Shown: positions 43,592 to 52,269 of the stretch, in pieces | Numbering within the stretch: position 1 is the stretch's first letter | Layout: each line of letters begins with the position of its first letter | Assembly (NCBI GenBank): GCA_019637615.1 | Contig: JAHBVJ010000008.1 | Span: 175,546 to 239,545, forward strand | DNA: 64,000 nt | From: Anaerolineae bacterium | GTDB taxonomy: Bacteria; Chloroflexota; Anaerolineae; Aggregatilineales; UBA2796 | Direction: 5' to 3' | Program-made: the position numbers and the translations under genes | Notes under the pieces: generated by a model | What the model saw: the letters and a program-made list of their open reading frames with translations, nothing else | The model's database searches: none | What the model was told of the DNA's origin: nothing

Positions 43592-45352
43592 TCAGGCGGC
43601 AGCAATGGCAAGCGCAAACGCACGCCGGAACAAGGCTCCGTTGACTGCATTCCACGCGGCGGGCAATCCACTCGCCAGCATGTTGATGAGTTCGGCCTGC
43701 GCGTTATGCATGGCTTGGCTGGCGGCGTCCATCTCCGGCGTGACGGTCTTGCGCCCCTTCTTGACCGGAACTGGCTCCAACCGCGTCAACATCTGCTGCG
43801 CGAGATAGATATTGGCGAGATAGCTCTCCAATGGCGTGAGCATGTCCAACACCTGCGCTGATTCGCCCCCAAGCATCTCACGGAAAGCGATCAGGTGATC
43901 TTGCAGACCACGAGCAGCTTCGAGCGCTTCGGACACGCTGGTGCTGAATTCCATCACCGTGCGGAGTGAGGAGAGCTGCTGCCATAACAGATTGCCGAGG
44001 TTGAAGGACAGCCTCGCCTTTTCGTTGGGATCAATATCTTCCAGCAAGACCAAGCGGAGATCCGTGACTAGCGTCCGGTAACGCCGCATGTCGAGCTGCT
44101 TAAGGGCGGCGGTGAGTTCCGCGCGCCTGGCTTCTAGCTGTGGTTCTGCCAACTTGCGTAGATAGTCGGAGTCTTCCGTCGCGGCAGAGAGTCGCTCGAT
44201 GAAAACCGCCGTCAGCCGCGCATTATCGATGATGTCATGCAGCCATGCGATTTCCTTTTTGAAATCGGGCACATCGGCAAGCGTGGTAGCTTCTAGCAAA
44301 CGTTCGGTTTCACGCGCCAGCGAGGGTAGCACGGTGAGATCGTTCGACTGGATGTACTTGAGCAAGGCGTCGATACGTTCCAACGTGCGCAAGGCAAAGG
44401 CACGCCCCGCTTTGACTACCGTCACTGTGCGCGAGAGCGTGGGAGAAGGCTCCGGCAGGATGCGATCGGGCAGCTCAACGTTCACCGGTTGGTTGTAGGT
44501 GAAGCGGATCGGGACGGCAAAAACCTTTAGCCACAAATCCGCCAGCTTTTGCGCATTGGCGGCATCTGCCGCTGCGTGCGGGCCATCAACGACAACCAGA
44601 ATATCTTCCGTGCTGGCCTCGATATTGGTAATCAAGGTGCTCTTGGTTTGCGAACCATCGAGACCGTTGGCGGTGCGTAAGATGGCAGCCAGCGCAAGCG
44701 CCTCGCGACGCAGATCTTCCGGCAGCGCGGCGAAAACGGGGTCGGCTTCCGGCTTGACCTTTTTGCGGTGGAAGGCCGTCGCACAGGCGATAATGCGTTG
44801 TTCATCCTCGCTAAAGCCGCGAATGGGCTGCGCAAGGATCATGTCGCGACCTTTGAGATGATGATTGGTCGGATCGATATCGGCAGCGATGTCATGCAAC
44901 AGCGCGGTCGCTTCGACCAATTGACGCGCCGATTCAGGCAGTCGATGCACATTGACAGTGGCATCGAAAATCTTGAGCGCCGTCTCTTGAATGTGCTGCG
45001 CGTGCGCCAAATCAATTTTGTGCGCCGAGTACAAGTCTTCCAGCGAGACCGTGCCGGGTGCTTCCGCCGGGGGAGCGGGTTCGACCTCAGCGGGTGGAGT
45101 ATCACTGACGTGGGCAGGATCGGGATCGATCAAAAACAGATCCAGCCCTTTGAGTTTATAGATTCGCCACAAATAACGAACCTGATTTTCCGTTAATTTG
45201 GTTCGCTTCGCCGTTTCAGCGGCGCTCTGACCTTCTTGCCAGAGCAGAATTGCTTGCGCCCGCAGCTTCAGTGTGCCTGTTTCCGATTTGGTAATTTGCT
45301 TCAGGCGTTCGACTTCATCGGGCGGCAAGAGTGGACGTTGCCCTCTTGACAT
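43592..45352 (-). CDS. HTH - Ppx/GppA-type HD - CHAD-like fusion protein
   Basis: A 586-residue soluble protein in three parts. Residues 1-75 resemble the N-terminal HTH of IS630-type transposases (LKLRAQAILLWQEGQSAAET, RTKLTENQVRYLWRIYKLKG). Residues 105-270 form an HD domain like the C-terminus of exopolyphosphatase/GppA (VEATALLHDIAADIDPTNHH, LKGRDMILA, IIACATAFHRKK). Residues 310-560 look like a CHAD helical bundle (EIAWLHDIIDNARLTAVFIE, RRYRTLVTDLRLVL), but the basic HxxRVxxRRxR core that binds polyphosphate is not obvious. A regulator of polyphosphate or guanosine-tetraphosphate metabolism is possible. It is 62 bp downstream of the histidine kinase gene, same strand. Confidence 0.8.
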   Translation of the reverse strand: MSRGQRPLLPPDEVERLKQITKSETGTLKLRAQAILLWQEGQSAAETAKRTKLTENQVRYLWRIYKLKGLDLFLIDPDPAHVSDTPPAEVEPAPPAEAPGTVSLEDLYSAHKIDLAHAQHIQETALKIFDATVNVHRLPESARQLVEATALLHDIAADIDPTNHHLKGRDMILAQPIRGFSEDEQRIIACATAFHRKKVKPEADPVFAALPEDLRREALALAAILRTANGLDGSQTKSTLITNIEASTEDILVVVDGPHAAADAANAQKLADLWLKVFAVPIRFTYNQPVNVELPDRILPEPSPTLSRTVTVVKAGRAFALRTLERIDALLKYIQSNDLTVLPSLARETERLLEATTLADVPDFKKEIAWLHDIIDNARLTAVFIERLSAATEDSDYLRKLAEPQLEARRAELTAALKQLDMRRYRTLVTDLRLVLLEDIDPNEKARLSFNLGNLLWQQLSSLRTVMEFSTSVSEALEAARGLQDHLIAFREMLGGESAQVLDMLTPLESYLANIYLAQQMLTRLEPVPVKKGRKTVTPEMDAASQAMHNAQAELINMLASGLPAAWNAVNGALFRRAFALAIAAA

Positions 45353-45414
45353 GCGGTACTTTAATCCTTACTGTGTAATGACAATCTGATTATATCGGAA
45401 CTTGGTAGGTTCGC

Positions 45415-48400
45415 TTAATCTGCCGCCGATTTCTGGTCGGAGGACTGCGGCTCCGGGGTCGGAATCGCCACGGGCAAGGTCAGCCAGAACGCCGCGCCGC
45501 CTTCTGGCCCGCGATTCACCCAAATGTGCCCACCATGTGCCTCGACAATGCGCTGGCAAAACGTGAGACCTAGCCCGGTGCCCTTATGCCCGCGCACATT
45601 CGACTTGGGCACCACAACGAATTTCTGGAATATCTTGGGCCAATACGCTTCCGGGATACCTGCGCCAGTATCCGTCACGCTGATCTTGAGATAATCACGA
45701 TCCCGCCCGTTAATCACCGAGGCTTCGAAGCGCACCTCACCACCGATGGGCGTATGACGCAGCGCGTTGTCCAAGAGATTCACGAAGACGCGGTTGATCT
45801 TGTCACCATCCACTAACAACAGCGGTGCATCTTCCGCGATCAGGTTGAGGATGCGGATGTTCGCATCGCGAGCAAGCGCTTCTAGCGACTTAATGGACGA
45901 CTGCACAAGGTCATGCAGCGAGCACTCGTGAGAATCGAGCGTTTCTGCTCGCGCCAATTCTAGCAGCAAGTTGATGAGTTCCATCAATTTCTCGCCACCT
46001 TCTAACGCGATTTCCGAAACAGGCTTGAGTTCCTCATACTCCTGCATATCCATCAAATCTTGGATTAGGCGCAAGCTGGTGATCATGCTGCTGGTAGGCG
46101 CGCGGAGGTCATGCACAAGATTGTTGGTGACTTCTTCGCGGAAGCGTTCCTCGGCTTTGACCTCACTGACATCACGCATCACGATCAGGCGTCCGGCGAT
46201 CTGTTTGTCTTCATCGAGCACTGGCAATGTATCTTCTTCAAGATCGCGCAGACCGCTAGGCGTGCTGATGGTGAAGGTGCGGCGAGTCGGTTCATGCGGC
46301 TGCTGCTTAATTTGCCGCAGCAGATCGTGGATGCCCATTGAGAAGTTATCAGGATTATCGGGCAATTTCTCGGCTTGACGGATAATCGCCATCAGCCGGA
46401 AAATGGGCTGGCCTACATAAAATTGCAGCGGACGGTTGAGCAACTTTTCCGCCGCGTGGTTGACGAGCAACAAGTTGCCATGCGTATCGATGAGCGCCAT
46501 GCCGTCATGCGCCGAGTTGAAAATGACCTCCATCTGATCCCGCTTGTTGCGGACTTCCTCAAACAAGTGCGCGTTCTCGATGGCGATAGCAGCCTGATTC
46601 GAGATCAGTTCCAACGTGTGGACGCGGTTATCATCGAAATTCTGCGGATCGCGGAAAGTCAGCACCATGACGCCGAAGACGTGCTCACCACGCTTGAGCG
46701 GGACACGCGCCATCGCGCCGAAGCCACCGTTGTTATAAAAATCGGAGGGCAAATGCTCGTTGGCAATATCTGGCATGAGCAGCATCTGACCAGAACGCGC
46801 GACTTGCCATGTGCGCCCATTCAGTGAGGGTTTCTGGGCTTCGATGTCTTCGCGTCCATCCGCCCAGATGCTCGTTCCGAAGACAAGCTGCTCGTGTTCG
46901 GGATCGTACAGGTAGAGATGGACATCGCGCGCCTTCATGATCTTCATGGTGTAGGCGGCGATCAGGCGCAGTTTGTCCTTGAACCCGTTGGTCATGAGCA
47001 GTTCGAGGGAGAGGTCACGCAGTTCGATCAGACTGTCTAGCTGGGCACGACGCTCGGAGAATAGACGGGCATTGTTGAGGGCGACACCGATATGTTCAGC
47101 CATGAGTGTAATGAAACTGCGGTGACTGCTGGTGAAGGCGTCGGGCGGGCACGCTTCCAGATCGATAACGCCCATCACTTCGCCTTTATACACCACCGGC
47201 ACTGCCAATTCCGAGTGAATGTTGGGGATGCTCGATGGTATGTAGTTGGGGACGTTGGTCACATCCGGCACGAGCATGGTTTGCTTGGTACGGAGCGCTT
47301 GCCCGATAATCCCGCCATCCCGTGGATGCAAAACGACACTACGCATCAAATTCTGAGATGGATGGAAATGCTCGATCAGCTTTAACATGGTGGGATCGCT
47401 GTCCGAGGTGAGCGCGAAGGCGGCAAGATCGGCGTTGGTCACTTTGAGCGCGATGTTCAGCACTTCGTCCACGATGTCGTCAATATTTAGCGAGGCAGAT
47501 ACTTTGCGTGACAGGGCGGCTATCGCGTATAACTCGTTGACCCGTTCATCCAGCGCATCATCCACCTGACCAAACAGCTGCGCATTCTTGATCGCCGTCG
47601 AACCCTGATTAAGGATAGCTTGCGCTAACTGGCGCTTCTGCTCCGAAAGTGTCTGAGTGCGGTCGAAACCGAGTACCACCAACCCGAATGCCTCGTCCAA
47701 GTTGATCAGCGGCAGCAAGTAAACGGCTTGCATACCGAGGTGAGCGAGGAGGTTGTGATCCTCTGCGCTTTCCGAGAGGAAAATGGGTTGGCGAGTCTCA
47801 ATGACTTTATCCATGCTCGAATCGGTCGGCATGATATTGGCGTCGATTCCACCGCGCTGCCCGATCACGCGCATTTCCGAGCTGGCAACCAAGGCACTCG
47901 GCTCTAGCAGCATAACCATATCTGGTTCGATCAGGTCATCCAACGCTTGCATGACTTTGCCGACGACATCGTTGAAATCTAGTGTCGAGGTGAACGAGCG
48001 TGACACATCCACCAATGTCGTGAGTTCTTGCGTGCGCTGCATGGTATCCTGATGGAGACGCGCGTTGGAAACCGTCACCGAGACTTGATTGGCGAGCGTG
48101 ATAATCAGATCGATTTCGCTTTGCTCGAAGGTGTGCGGCTGGATGTAGAAGGCTGCCATAAAACCGATCACACGGTTATCGGTGATCAGCGGGACGGTAA
48201 GCAAGCTGGTGAACTGCTCGACCTCGGCTAACTTGCGCCAGCCCATCCCTTCTGGCTCGCGCATAATGTCGGCAATGACCTGCGTGCTCCACTGTTGCAG
48301 CACTTGCAAGGGGCCGCTGTACGGGTCTCTCGCGACGACGGTAAATGTATCGACAAAGGCCGGACTCAGATTTAGTTGGAATTTCAACTCTAGGTGGCGG

Positions 48401-49833
48401 AATTCGCTATCGACAAGAAAAATGCCAGTTTTATCCGCGTTGCCAACTTCGAGGATCACGTTGGAGATAGTTTCCAACACCGTGTCTAGATCGAGCGTGG
48501 AAGACACTACCGCTGAAACGTTATTGAGCAGCGCTAGCGAATCTGCCATCTCGAAGACGCGCATGTAGAGCATGGCATTGCGCAACATGGGGGCAGCTTG
48601 GTGCGCCAACGTAGCCAGATTGGCTTGCTGTTGAGCAGTAAATTCGGCGGCGGGAGACGTATGGTGCGCGGTTAACACGCCGAGTAGTTGATCTTCGAGA
48701 AAGATGGGCACGCCGAAAAAGGCCGTCAGATCGTCATTTCCTTGCGCCTTGATGTTGAGTTTGGCGCTTTCCGCACGGACGGAACCTAAGAGCAAAAGCG
48801 ACTGCCGCGTGTTGACAATGTACTCGATCAGCGCCCGATTGAGTTCGTCCACCTTCGCCGAGATCACCTTCTGTCTGTTGGCAGTATACTGCGGAAACGT
48901 CAGTGTGTTGCCATCGACAAGCAGTGCGATAACCCCGTGCTCGGTGTTGGTCAGCGTTTTACGGTGTTGTTCAAGTTGAGCGATCAGATCAGGCAGCATC
49001 AAGGTGGAGGTCAGCGACACGCCGATGTGTGTGGCAAGTTGATGCTGTTCTATGCGTTGATAGAGTGTGATGTAGGCGCGATAGAGAAAGCGAATGAAAT
49101 AGGCCAGCCCAAGACTGACCCCTGCCAGCACAAGCCAAAACAGCGTTGGCAGTCCATTCGCGTAGCTCAGCCCCATGCCCCAGACCAGCGGCAGCGGCAC
49201 CAAGGTAGCAACTACCCGGATGCACAACTCGGCGGGCCATTCATAAAATCCTGCGCTAGGATTAACTTGCATAACGATGGGCGTAAGCAATAACCCTAAC
49301 GCGATATAACACGCCCCCGCGACGGTCAAATAGATGCACGCGGTGACGATGCTGCTCGTGGTAGCACCACCGGTCAGCGATGTCGTCAATAGCAGTCCAA
49401 GACCACCGACTAAGGCTGCCGTGATAGCGATCACCGCTTCAAACAAAGCATCGATGACAGTCTGGGTAAGCAATTCGCGCGAATGCGTAATGTCGGGCGC
49501 GAGGGTTGCCCGCATGAAATGAAAGATGAACGCTCCCAACAGGGCTACAGCAATCGCGTTGACCGTGCCACCAGCCAAAAAACTCGTCAGGACGACGGTG
49601 AATTGAATGCCTACTTGCGCTTTTGAGCGCGTTGGAACGCTCAGGAACGCCAAGCCAACATAGAGGACGATTTCAATTAACAGGCTAGGGATGGTAAACG
49701 CATAGAGTGGCGAAGACGAGCGAAGCAGCCACCACAAAATCAATGTGGTAAACGCAAACAGCAGTAGGCCAAGTATCTGTCTGCGCCTACTGTCTGGAAA
49801 CGAAGCCGAGCTACTCTGCGCTAAAGCTTTCAT
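45415..49833 (-). CDS. Multi-GAF, PAS hybrid sensor histidine kinase
   Basis: A 1472-residue membrane-bound kinase. About eight membrane helices (residues 20-255) are followed by five GAF domains (approximately 271-420, 431-585, 604-755, 768-925 and 934-1090; the starts ALLNNVSAVVSSTLDLDTVL and LYAIAALSRKVSASLNIDDI show the repeat). A PAS domain (VIFNSAHDGMALIDTHGNLL, about 1100), the phosphorylated His in NNLVHDLRAPTSSMI (about 1242) and an ATPase domain (VNLLDNALRHTPIG; GHKGTGLGLTFCQRIVEAHG) complete it. No receiver domain or neighbouring response regulator is present, so its partner is elsewhere. The membrane part and stacked GAFs suggest integration of several ligands. The start at 49833 has no clear ribosome-binding site. 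Confidence 0.9.
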   Translation of the reverse strand: MKALAQSSSASFPDSRRRQILGLLLFAFTTLILWWLLRSSSPLYAFTIPSLLIEIVLYVGLAFLSVPTRSKAQVGIQFTVVLTSFLAGGTVNAIAVALLGAFIFHFMRATLAPDITHSRELLTQTVIDALFEAVIAITAALVGGLGLLLTTSLTGGATTSSIVTACIYLTVAGACYIALGLLLTPIVMQVNPSAGFYEWPAELCIRVVATLVPLPLVWGMGLSYANGLPTLFWLVLAGVSLGLAYFIRFLYRAYITLYQRIEQHQLATHIGVSLTSTLMLPDLIAQLEQHRKTLTNTEHGVIALLVDGNTLTFPQYTANRQKVISAKVDELNRALIEYIVNTRQSLLLLGSVRAESAKLNIKAQGNDDLTAFFGVPIFLEDQLLGVLTAHHTSPAAEFTAQQQANLATLAHQAAPMLRNAMLYMRVFEMADSLALLNNVSAVVSSTLDLDTVLETISNVILEVGNADKTGIFLVDSEFRHLELKFQLNLSPAFVDTFTVVARDPYSGPLQVLQQWSTQVIADIMREPEGMGWRKLAEVEQFTSLLTVPLITDNRVIGFMAAFYIQPHTFEQSEIDLIITLANQVSVTVSNARLHQDTMQRTQELTTLVDVSRSFTSTLDFNDVVGKVMQALDDLIEPDMVMLLEPSALVASSEMRVIGQRGGIDANIMPTDSSMDKVIETRQPIFLSESAEDHNLLAHLGMQAVYLLPLINLDEAFGLVVLGFDRTQTLSEQKRQLAQAILNQGSTAIKNAQLFGQVDDALDERVNELYAIAALSRKVSASLNIDDIVDEVLNIALKVTNADLAAFALTSDSDPTMLKLIEHFHPSQNLMRSVVLHPRDGGIIGQALRTKQTMLVPDVTNVPNYIPSSIPNIHSELAVPVVYKGEVMGVIDLEACPPDAFTSSHRSFITLMAEHIGVALNNARLFSERRAQLDSLIELRDLSLELLMTNGFKDKLRLIAAYTMKIMKARDVHLYLYDPEHEQLVFGTSIWADGREDIEAQKPSLNGRTWQVARSGQMLLMPDIANEHLPSDFYNNGGFGAMARVPLKRGEHVFGVMVLTFRDPQNFDDNRVHTLELISNQAAIAIENAHLFEEVRNKRDQMEVIFNSAHDGMALIDTHGNLLLVNHAAEKLLNRPLQFYVGQPIFRLMAIIRQAEKLPDNPDNFSMGIHDLLRQIKQQPHEPTRRTFTISTPSGLRDLEEDTLPVLDEDKQIAGRLIVMRDVSEVKAEERFREEVTNNLVHDLRAPTSSMITSLRLIQDLMDMQEYEELKPVSEIALEGGEKLMELINLLLELARAETLDSHECSLHDLVQSSIKSLEALARDANIRILNLIAEDAPLLLVDGDKINRVFVNLLDNALRHTPIGGEVRFEASVINGRDRDYLKISVTDTGAGIPEAYWPKIFQKFVVVPKSNVRGHKGTGLGLTFCQRIVEAHGGHIWVNRGPEGGAAFWLTLPVAIPTPEPQSSDQKSAAD

Positions 49834-49989
49834 CTAGAGCAGTAAATACTACATGGCAACCTTGCCACCCTACCTTACGAGGAGGCTGTTTATTTGCATA
49901 GACATACCCAAATGTCAGTGTACCACAAGCACTCTGATCACTCAACTAGCCTTATCTATCAGTGTTTTAACAGTACACTGACGTGGCAA

Positions 49990-50646
49990 TCAGCGAGGTT
50001 GGGCGGGCAGCGCGGCGAGCACAGTATCTACGTTCACGCCATCGAGATGAGGATACACAACATGGGCTTTGCCGACGCGTTCGATGGGGCCGAGACCAAC
50101 CGCGTACATTCCGGCGGCTAAAGCGGCCTCGATGCCAGCTTCGGCGTCCTCAAAAACGACGGTTTGCGCGGGCGGCGTCGCGAGGCGTCCAGCGACCCAG
50201 ACGAAGAGATCAGGCGCGGGCTTGGGGTTGCTCACGCTGTAGCCATCGCCCACCGCATCGAACAGCGAGGCGACGCCTAGCCCGTCCAGCACATCTTTGG
50301 CATTCTTACTAGCGGAGGCCAAGCCGATCTTGATGCCATGATTTTTGGCAGTAAGTAGGAACCCCTTGACACCGGGCAGCAAATCGGCCTCGGTGATGTC
50401 TTTCAGATAGTCGCGATAGTAGCCATTTTTGCGATCCATCCATGCCAGCATGTCGGCTTCTGAAAGCACGCGCCCTTTGAGCAGCAGCAAGAGGCTGTCC
50501 CGACGCGAAACGCCGCGCAATTTTTCGTTGTCTTCGCGCGTGAATGCGATATTTTCTTCGTCCGCAAGGCGCTTCCATGAACGGTAGTGAAACTCAGCCG
50601 TGTCCGTGATCACGCCATCGAGATCGAACAGGAATGCAGAAACCAC
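49990..50646 (-). CDS. HAD family phosphatase, beta-phosphoglucomutase-like
   Basis: A 218-residue HAD enzyme of the beta-phosphoglucomutase subfamily. The nucleophile motif is AFLFDLDGVITDTAEFHY, in which the first Asp takes the phosphate and the second acts as acid/base; a helical cap follows (RYHYRSWKRLADEENIAFT-like, LRGVSRRDSL), then GLASASKNA (motif II) and VFEDAEAGIEAALAAGM (motifs III/IV). This is consistent with beta-D-glucose 1-phosphate isomerisation after maltose or trehalose phosphorolysis, but related sugar phosphatases cannot be excluded. GTG 50646 is preferred because AAAGGAG is 6 nt upstream; ATG 50664 overlaps that site. Confidence 0.85.
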   Translation of the reverse strand: MVSAFLFDLDGVITDTAEFHYRSWKRLADEENIAFTREDNEKLRGVSRRDSLLLLLKGRVLSEADMLAWMDRKNGYYRDYLKDITEADLLPGVKGFLLTAKNHGIKIGLASASKNAKDVLDGLGVASLFDAVGDGYSVSNPKPAPDLFVWVAGRLATPPAQTVVFEDAEAGIEAALAAGMYAVGLGPIERVGKAHVVYPHLDGVNVDTVLAALPAQPR

Positions 50647-50664
50647 GCTATCTCCTTTGAACAA

Positions 50665-50695
50665 AGTGCTAAGAGTTAAGTTCTTCGTGCTGAGT
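50665..50695 (+). repeat. Heptamer repeat, AGTGCTN type, copy 4 (degenerate)
   Basis: Units AGTGCTA, AGAGTTA, AGTTCTT, CGTGCTG and then AGT show the same seven-base period as the other copies but with more substitutions. It lies between the HAD gene and the ArsR-like regulator gene. Confidence 0.6.
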
Positions 50696-50726
50696 AAAGA
50701 GTTCAGGTCAAACTCAACACAAGCGC

Positions 50727-51791
50727 TTAACTGTAGAGATAGTCTAACAGCTTATCCACCAAGCTCGTAAGTACTTCTTTCTGGAAGCGATAGGTGATCA
50801 GATTCTTGCGGGGGTCTTCCGCGATCAGACCGCCATCTTTGAGCAAAGCCAGATGACGCGAGACCGCTGACGCAGAAATACCCAACTTTTCCGCGATGTT
50901 TTTGCCGTGCATCCGACTGCCATGCTGCGCGATCAGGCGGAGAATTTGGAGGCGGGTTTCGTCATCCATCGCCTTGAGGATGGAGATAGCGTCTTTCTTG
51001 GCGTTTTGCACTTCGGCGCGGCGTTCTTCGGTGAACTGCGGGTCAAACAAGATGGTGAGGTTGCCATAGCCGAAGAATTGATAGACGCGGGAAGGCAGCA
51101 GGCAAACAGGAATGAAGGTGATCGAGGTGTATGGCACACCCGGTGGCACTTCGGGCGGCAGTTGCACCTTGCCGGTGACTTTTTCCAGCAAGCCGCGCCC
51201 GCCTTCACGGGCAAAGATGCTTTGCTTTTCCTGCATCCCGACGATCCACTGCGCTTGGAAATTAGGCAGCTCATGTTGTAAGAAGGCGTCCCAGTAGGCT
51301 TCCCACGCCGCGATCAAACGCTGCTTGAATGCGCCAATATCTTTGACAATTGGCTCTAAGTTATGCCCGTACCATTCGTAGTGCTCACCCACCGCTATAA
51401 TTCCGGCACGCAACAGATCGGCAGATTTAGGCTGGTAGAGTAACCCGCTCAATTCTTCCCGCGAGATAGTACGCCCCAACAGATAAAACATGAAGTCTGC
51501 GTCAGACAGGGAGTGCATGTACCGGAAAAAGCCGGGGACATCATCATGATCGGGATAATCGACAGGAAATTCGAAATACAAGCCGCCATCGCTGAAGTTC
51601 TGATATAGATCGACCAGCTCCTCCATCAACGCCGGGGAAAGCGCAGCCTTGACACGCTCGACGAATGATTCGTGCCAGCGAGCAGGCTTCAGCAAGGTGC
51701 GGATGCTGATAATCAGCTCGTAAACGGCAGAACTGCGAAACTCAATCAGGTTGGCAAGAGAATCTAGGGTATCAATGACTTCGAATGGCAT
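50727..51791 (-). CDS. ArsR-type regulator with long N-terminal domain (DUF5937-like)
   Basis: A 354-residue protein. The first 250 residues form a mixed domain seen in a group of ArsR relatives in actinobacteria and Chloroflexota. The last 85 are the winged helix: ILKAMDDETRLQILRLIAQH, GKNIAEKLGISASAVSRHLA and LLKDGGLIAEDP. No metal-binding Cys pair is evident, and the sensed signal is unknown. GGAG sits 6 nt before the ATG. A consensus promoter with an inverted repeat GTTGAC/GTCAAC over its -35 box lies just upstream, suggesting autoregulation. Confidence 0.82.
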   Translation of the reverse strand: MPFEVIDTLDSLANLIEFRSSAVYELIISIRTLLKPARWHESFVERVKAALSPALMEELVDLYQNFSDGGLYFEFPVDYPDHDDVPGFFRYMHSLSDADFMFYLLGRTISREELSGLLYQPKSADLLRAGIIAVGEHYEWYGHNLEPIVKDIGAFKQRLIAAWEAYWDAFLQHELPNFQAQWIVGMQEKQSIFAREGGRGLLEKVTGKVQLPPEVPPGVPYTSITFIPVCLLPSRVYQFFGYGNLTILFDPQFTEERRAEVQNAKKDAISILKAMDDETRLQILRLIAQHGSRMHGKNIAEKLGISASAVSRHLALLKDGGLIAEDPRKNLITYRFQKEVLTSLVDKLLDYLYS

Positions 51792-51822
51792 GTAATCTCC
51801 GCGTCGATATTATCGGAAGTTA

Positions 51823-51852
51823 AGAATAGCCGTTGACTATGATTGTGTCAAC
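51823..51852 (-). promoter_or_regulatory. Promoter/operator of the ArsR-type gene
   Basis: On the minus strand TTGACA (51846-51851), a 17-bp spacer and TATTCT (51823-51828). GTTGAC (51832-51837) and GTCAAC (51847-51852) form an inverted repeat across the spacer and -35 box, a plausible operator for the regulator itself. Confidence 0.6.
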
Positions 51853-51936
51853 AAATCAATCAAAAAGTCAATTTCCTCATTGAGTATTTACAATTTTCGC
51901 CTATATCACAAAATTCTCTCAGGTTAGTATAGAGGA

Positions 51937-51966
51937 TTGACTCACAATTTCTGGCTGTGATATAGT
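51937..51966 (+). promoter_or_regulatory. Sigma70 promoter of the Flp pilin gene
   Basis: TTGACT (51937-51942), an 18-bp spacer and TATAGT (51961-51966) lead to a leader of about 55 nt before the pilin gene. Confidence 0.65.
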
Positions 51967-52025
51967 GTTGGTGCGCTCCAATTATGGAGTAGTATTCATC
52001 TCATTATAGGAGGAGACACACACAT

Positions 52026-52172
52026 ATGTTATATATGCCTCGCGAAGAAGGTCAGGGCCTCGTTGAGTACGCACTGATCCTGGTGCTGGTTGCTGTCGTC
52101 GTCATCGTTATCCTAGCGCTGCTTGGACCCACAATCGGCAATATCTTCTCCAACATCATCATCAATCTGTAA
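52026..52172 (+). CDS. flp: Flp family type IVb pilin
   Basis: A 48-residue prepilin. The sequence MPREEGQ, then GLVEYALILVLVAVVV, shows the type IVb prepilin signature: cleavage after Gly-Gln or a nearby Gly leaves the conserved Glu at +5 of a hydrophobic helix, with Tyr next to it. It forms thin tight-adherence (Tad/Flp) pili, or is secreted by such a machine. AGGAGGAG is upstream (10-nt spacing). No tad assembly gene lies in the window, so the secretion system must be encoded elsewhere. It is a strong stand-alone gene with its own promoter and terminator. Confidence 0.9.
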   Translation: MLYMPREEGQGLVEYALILVLVAVVVIVILALLGPTIGNIFSNIIINL

Positions 52173-52204
52173 TCGTCGTCACATCGCACCTACAGAGAAC
52201 AACG

Positions 52205-52235
52205 AAAAAGCGCCCACCCCGGTGAGCGCTTTTTT
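52205..52235. terminator. Bidirectional rho-independent terminator
   Basis: AAAAA, GCGC-CACC/GGTG-GCGC hairpin, then TTTTTT. It lies between the flp gene and the convergent ribY gene and can terminate both. Confidence 0.85.
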
Positions 52236-52269
52236 GTTTGTCACAACTTCATCTCCACAGCAGATCGAC

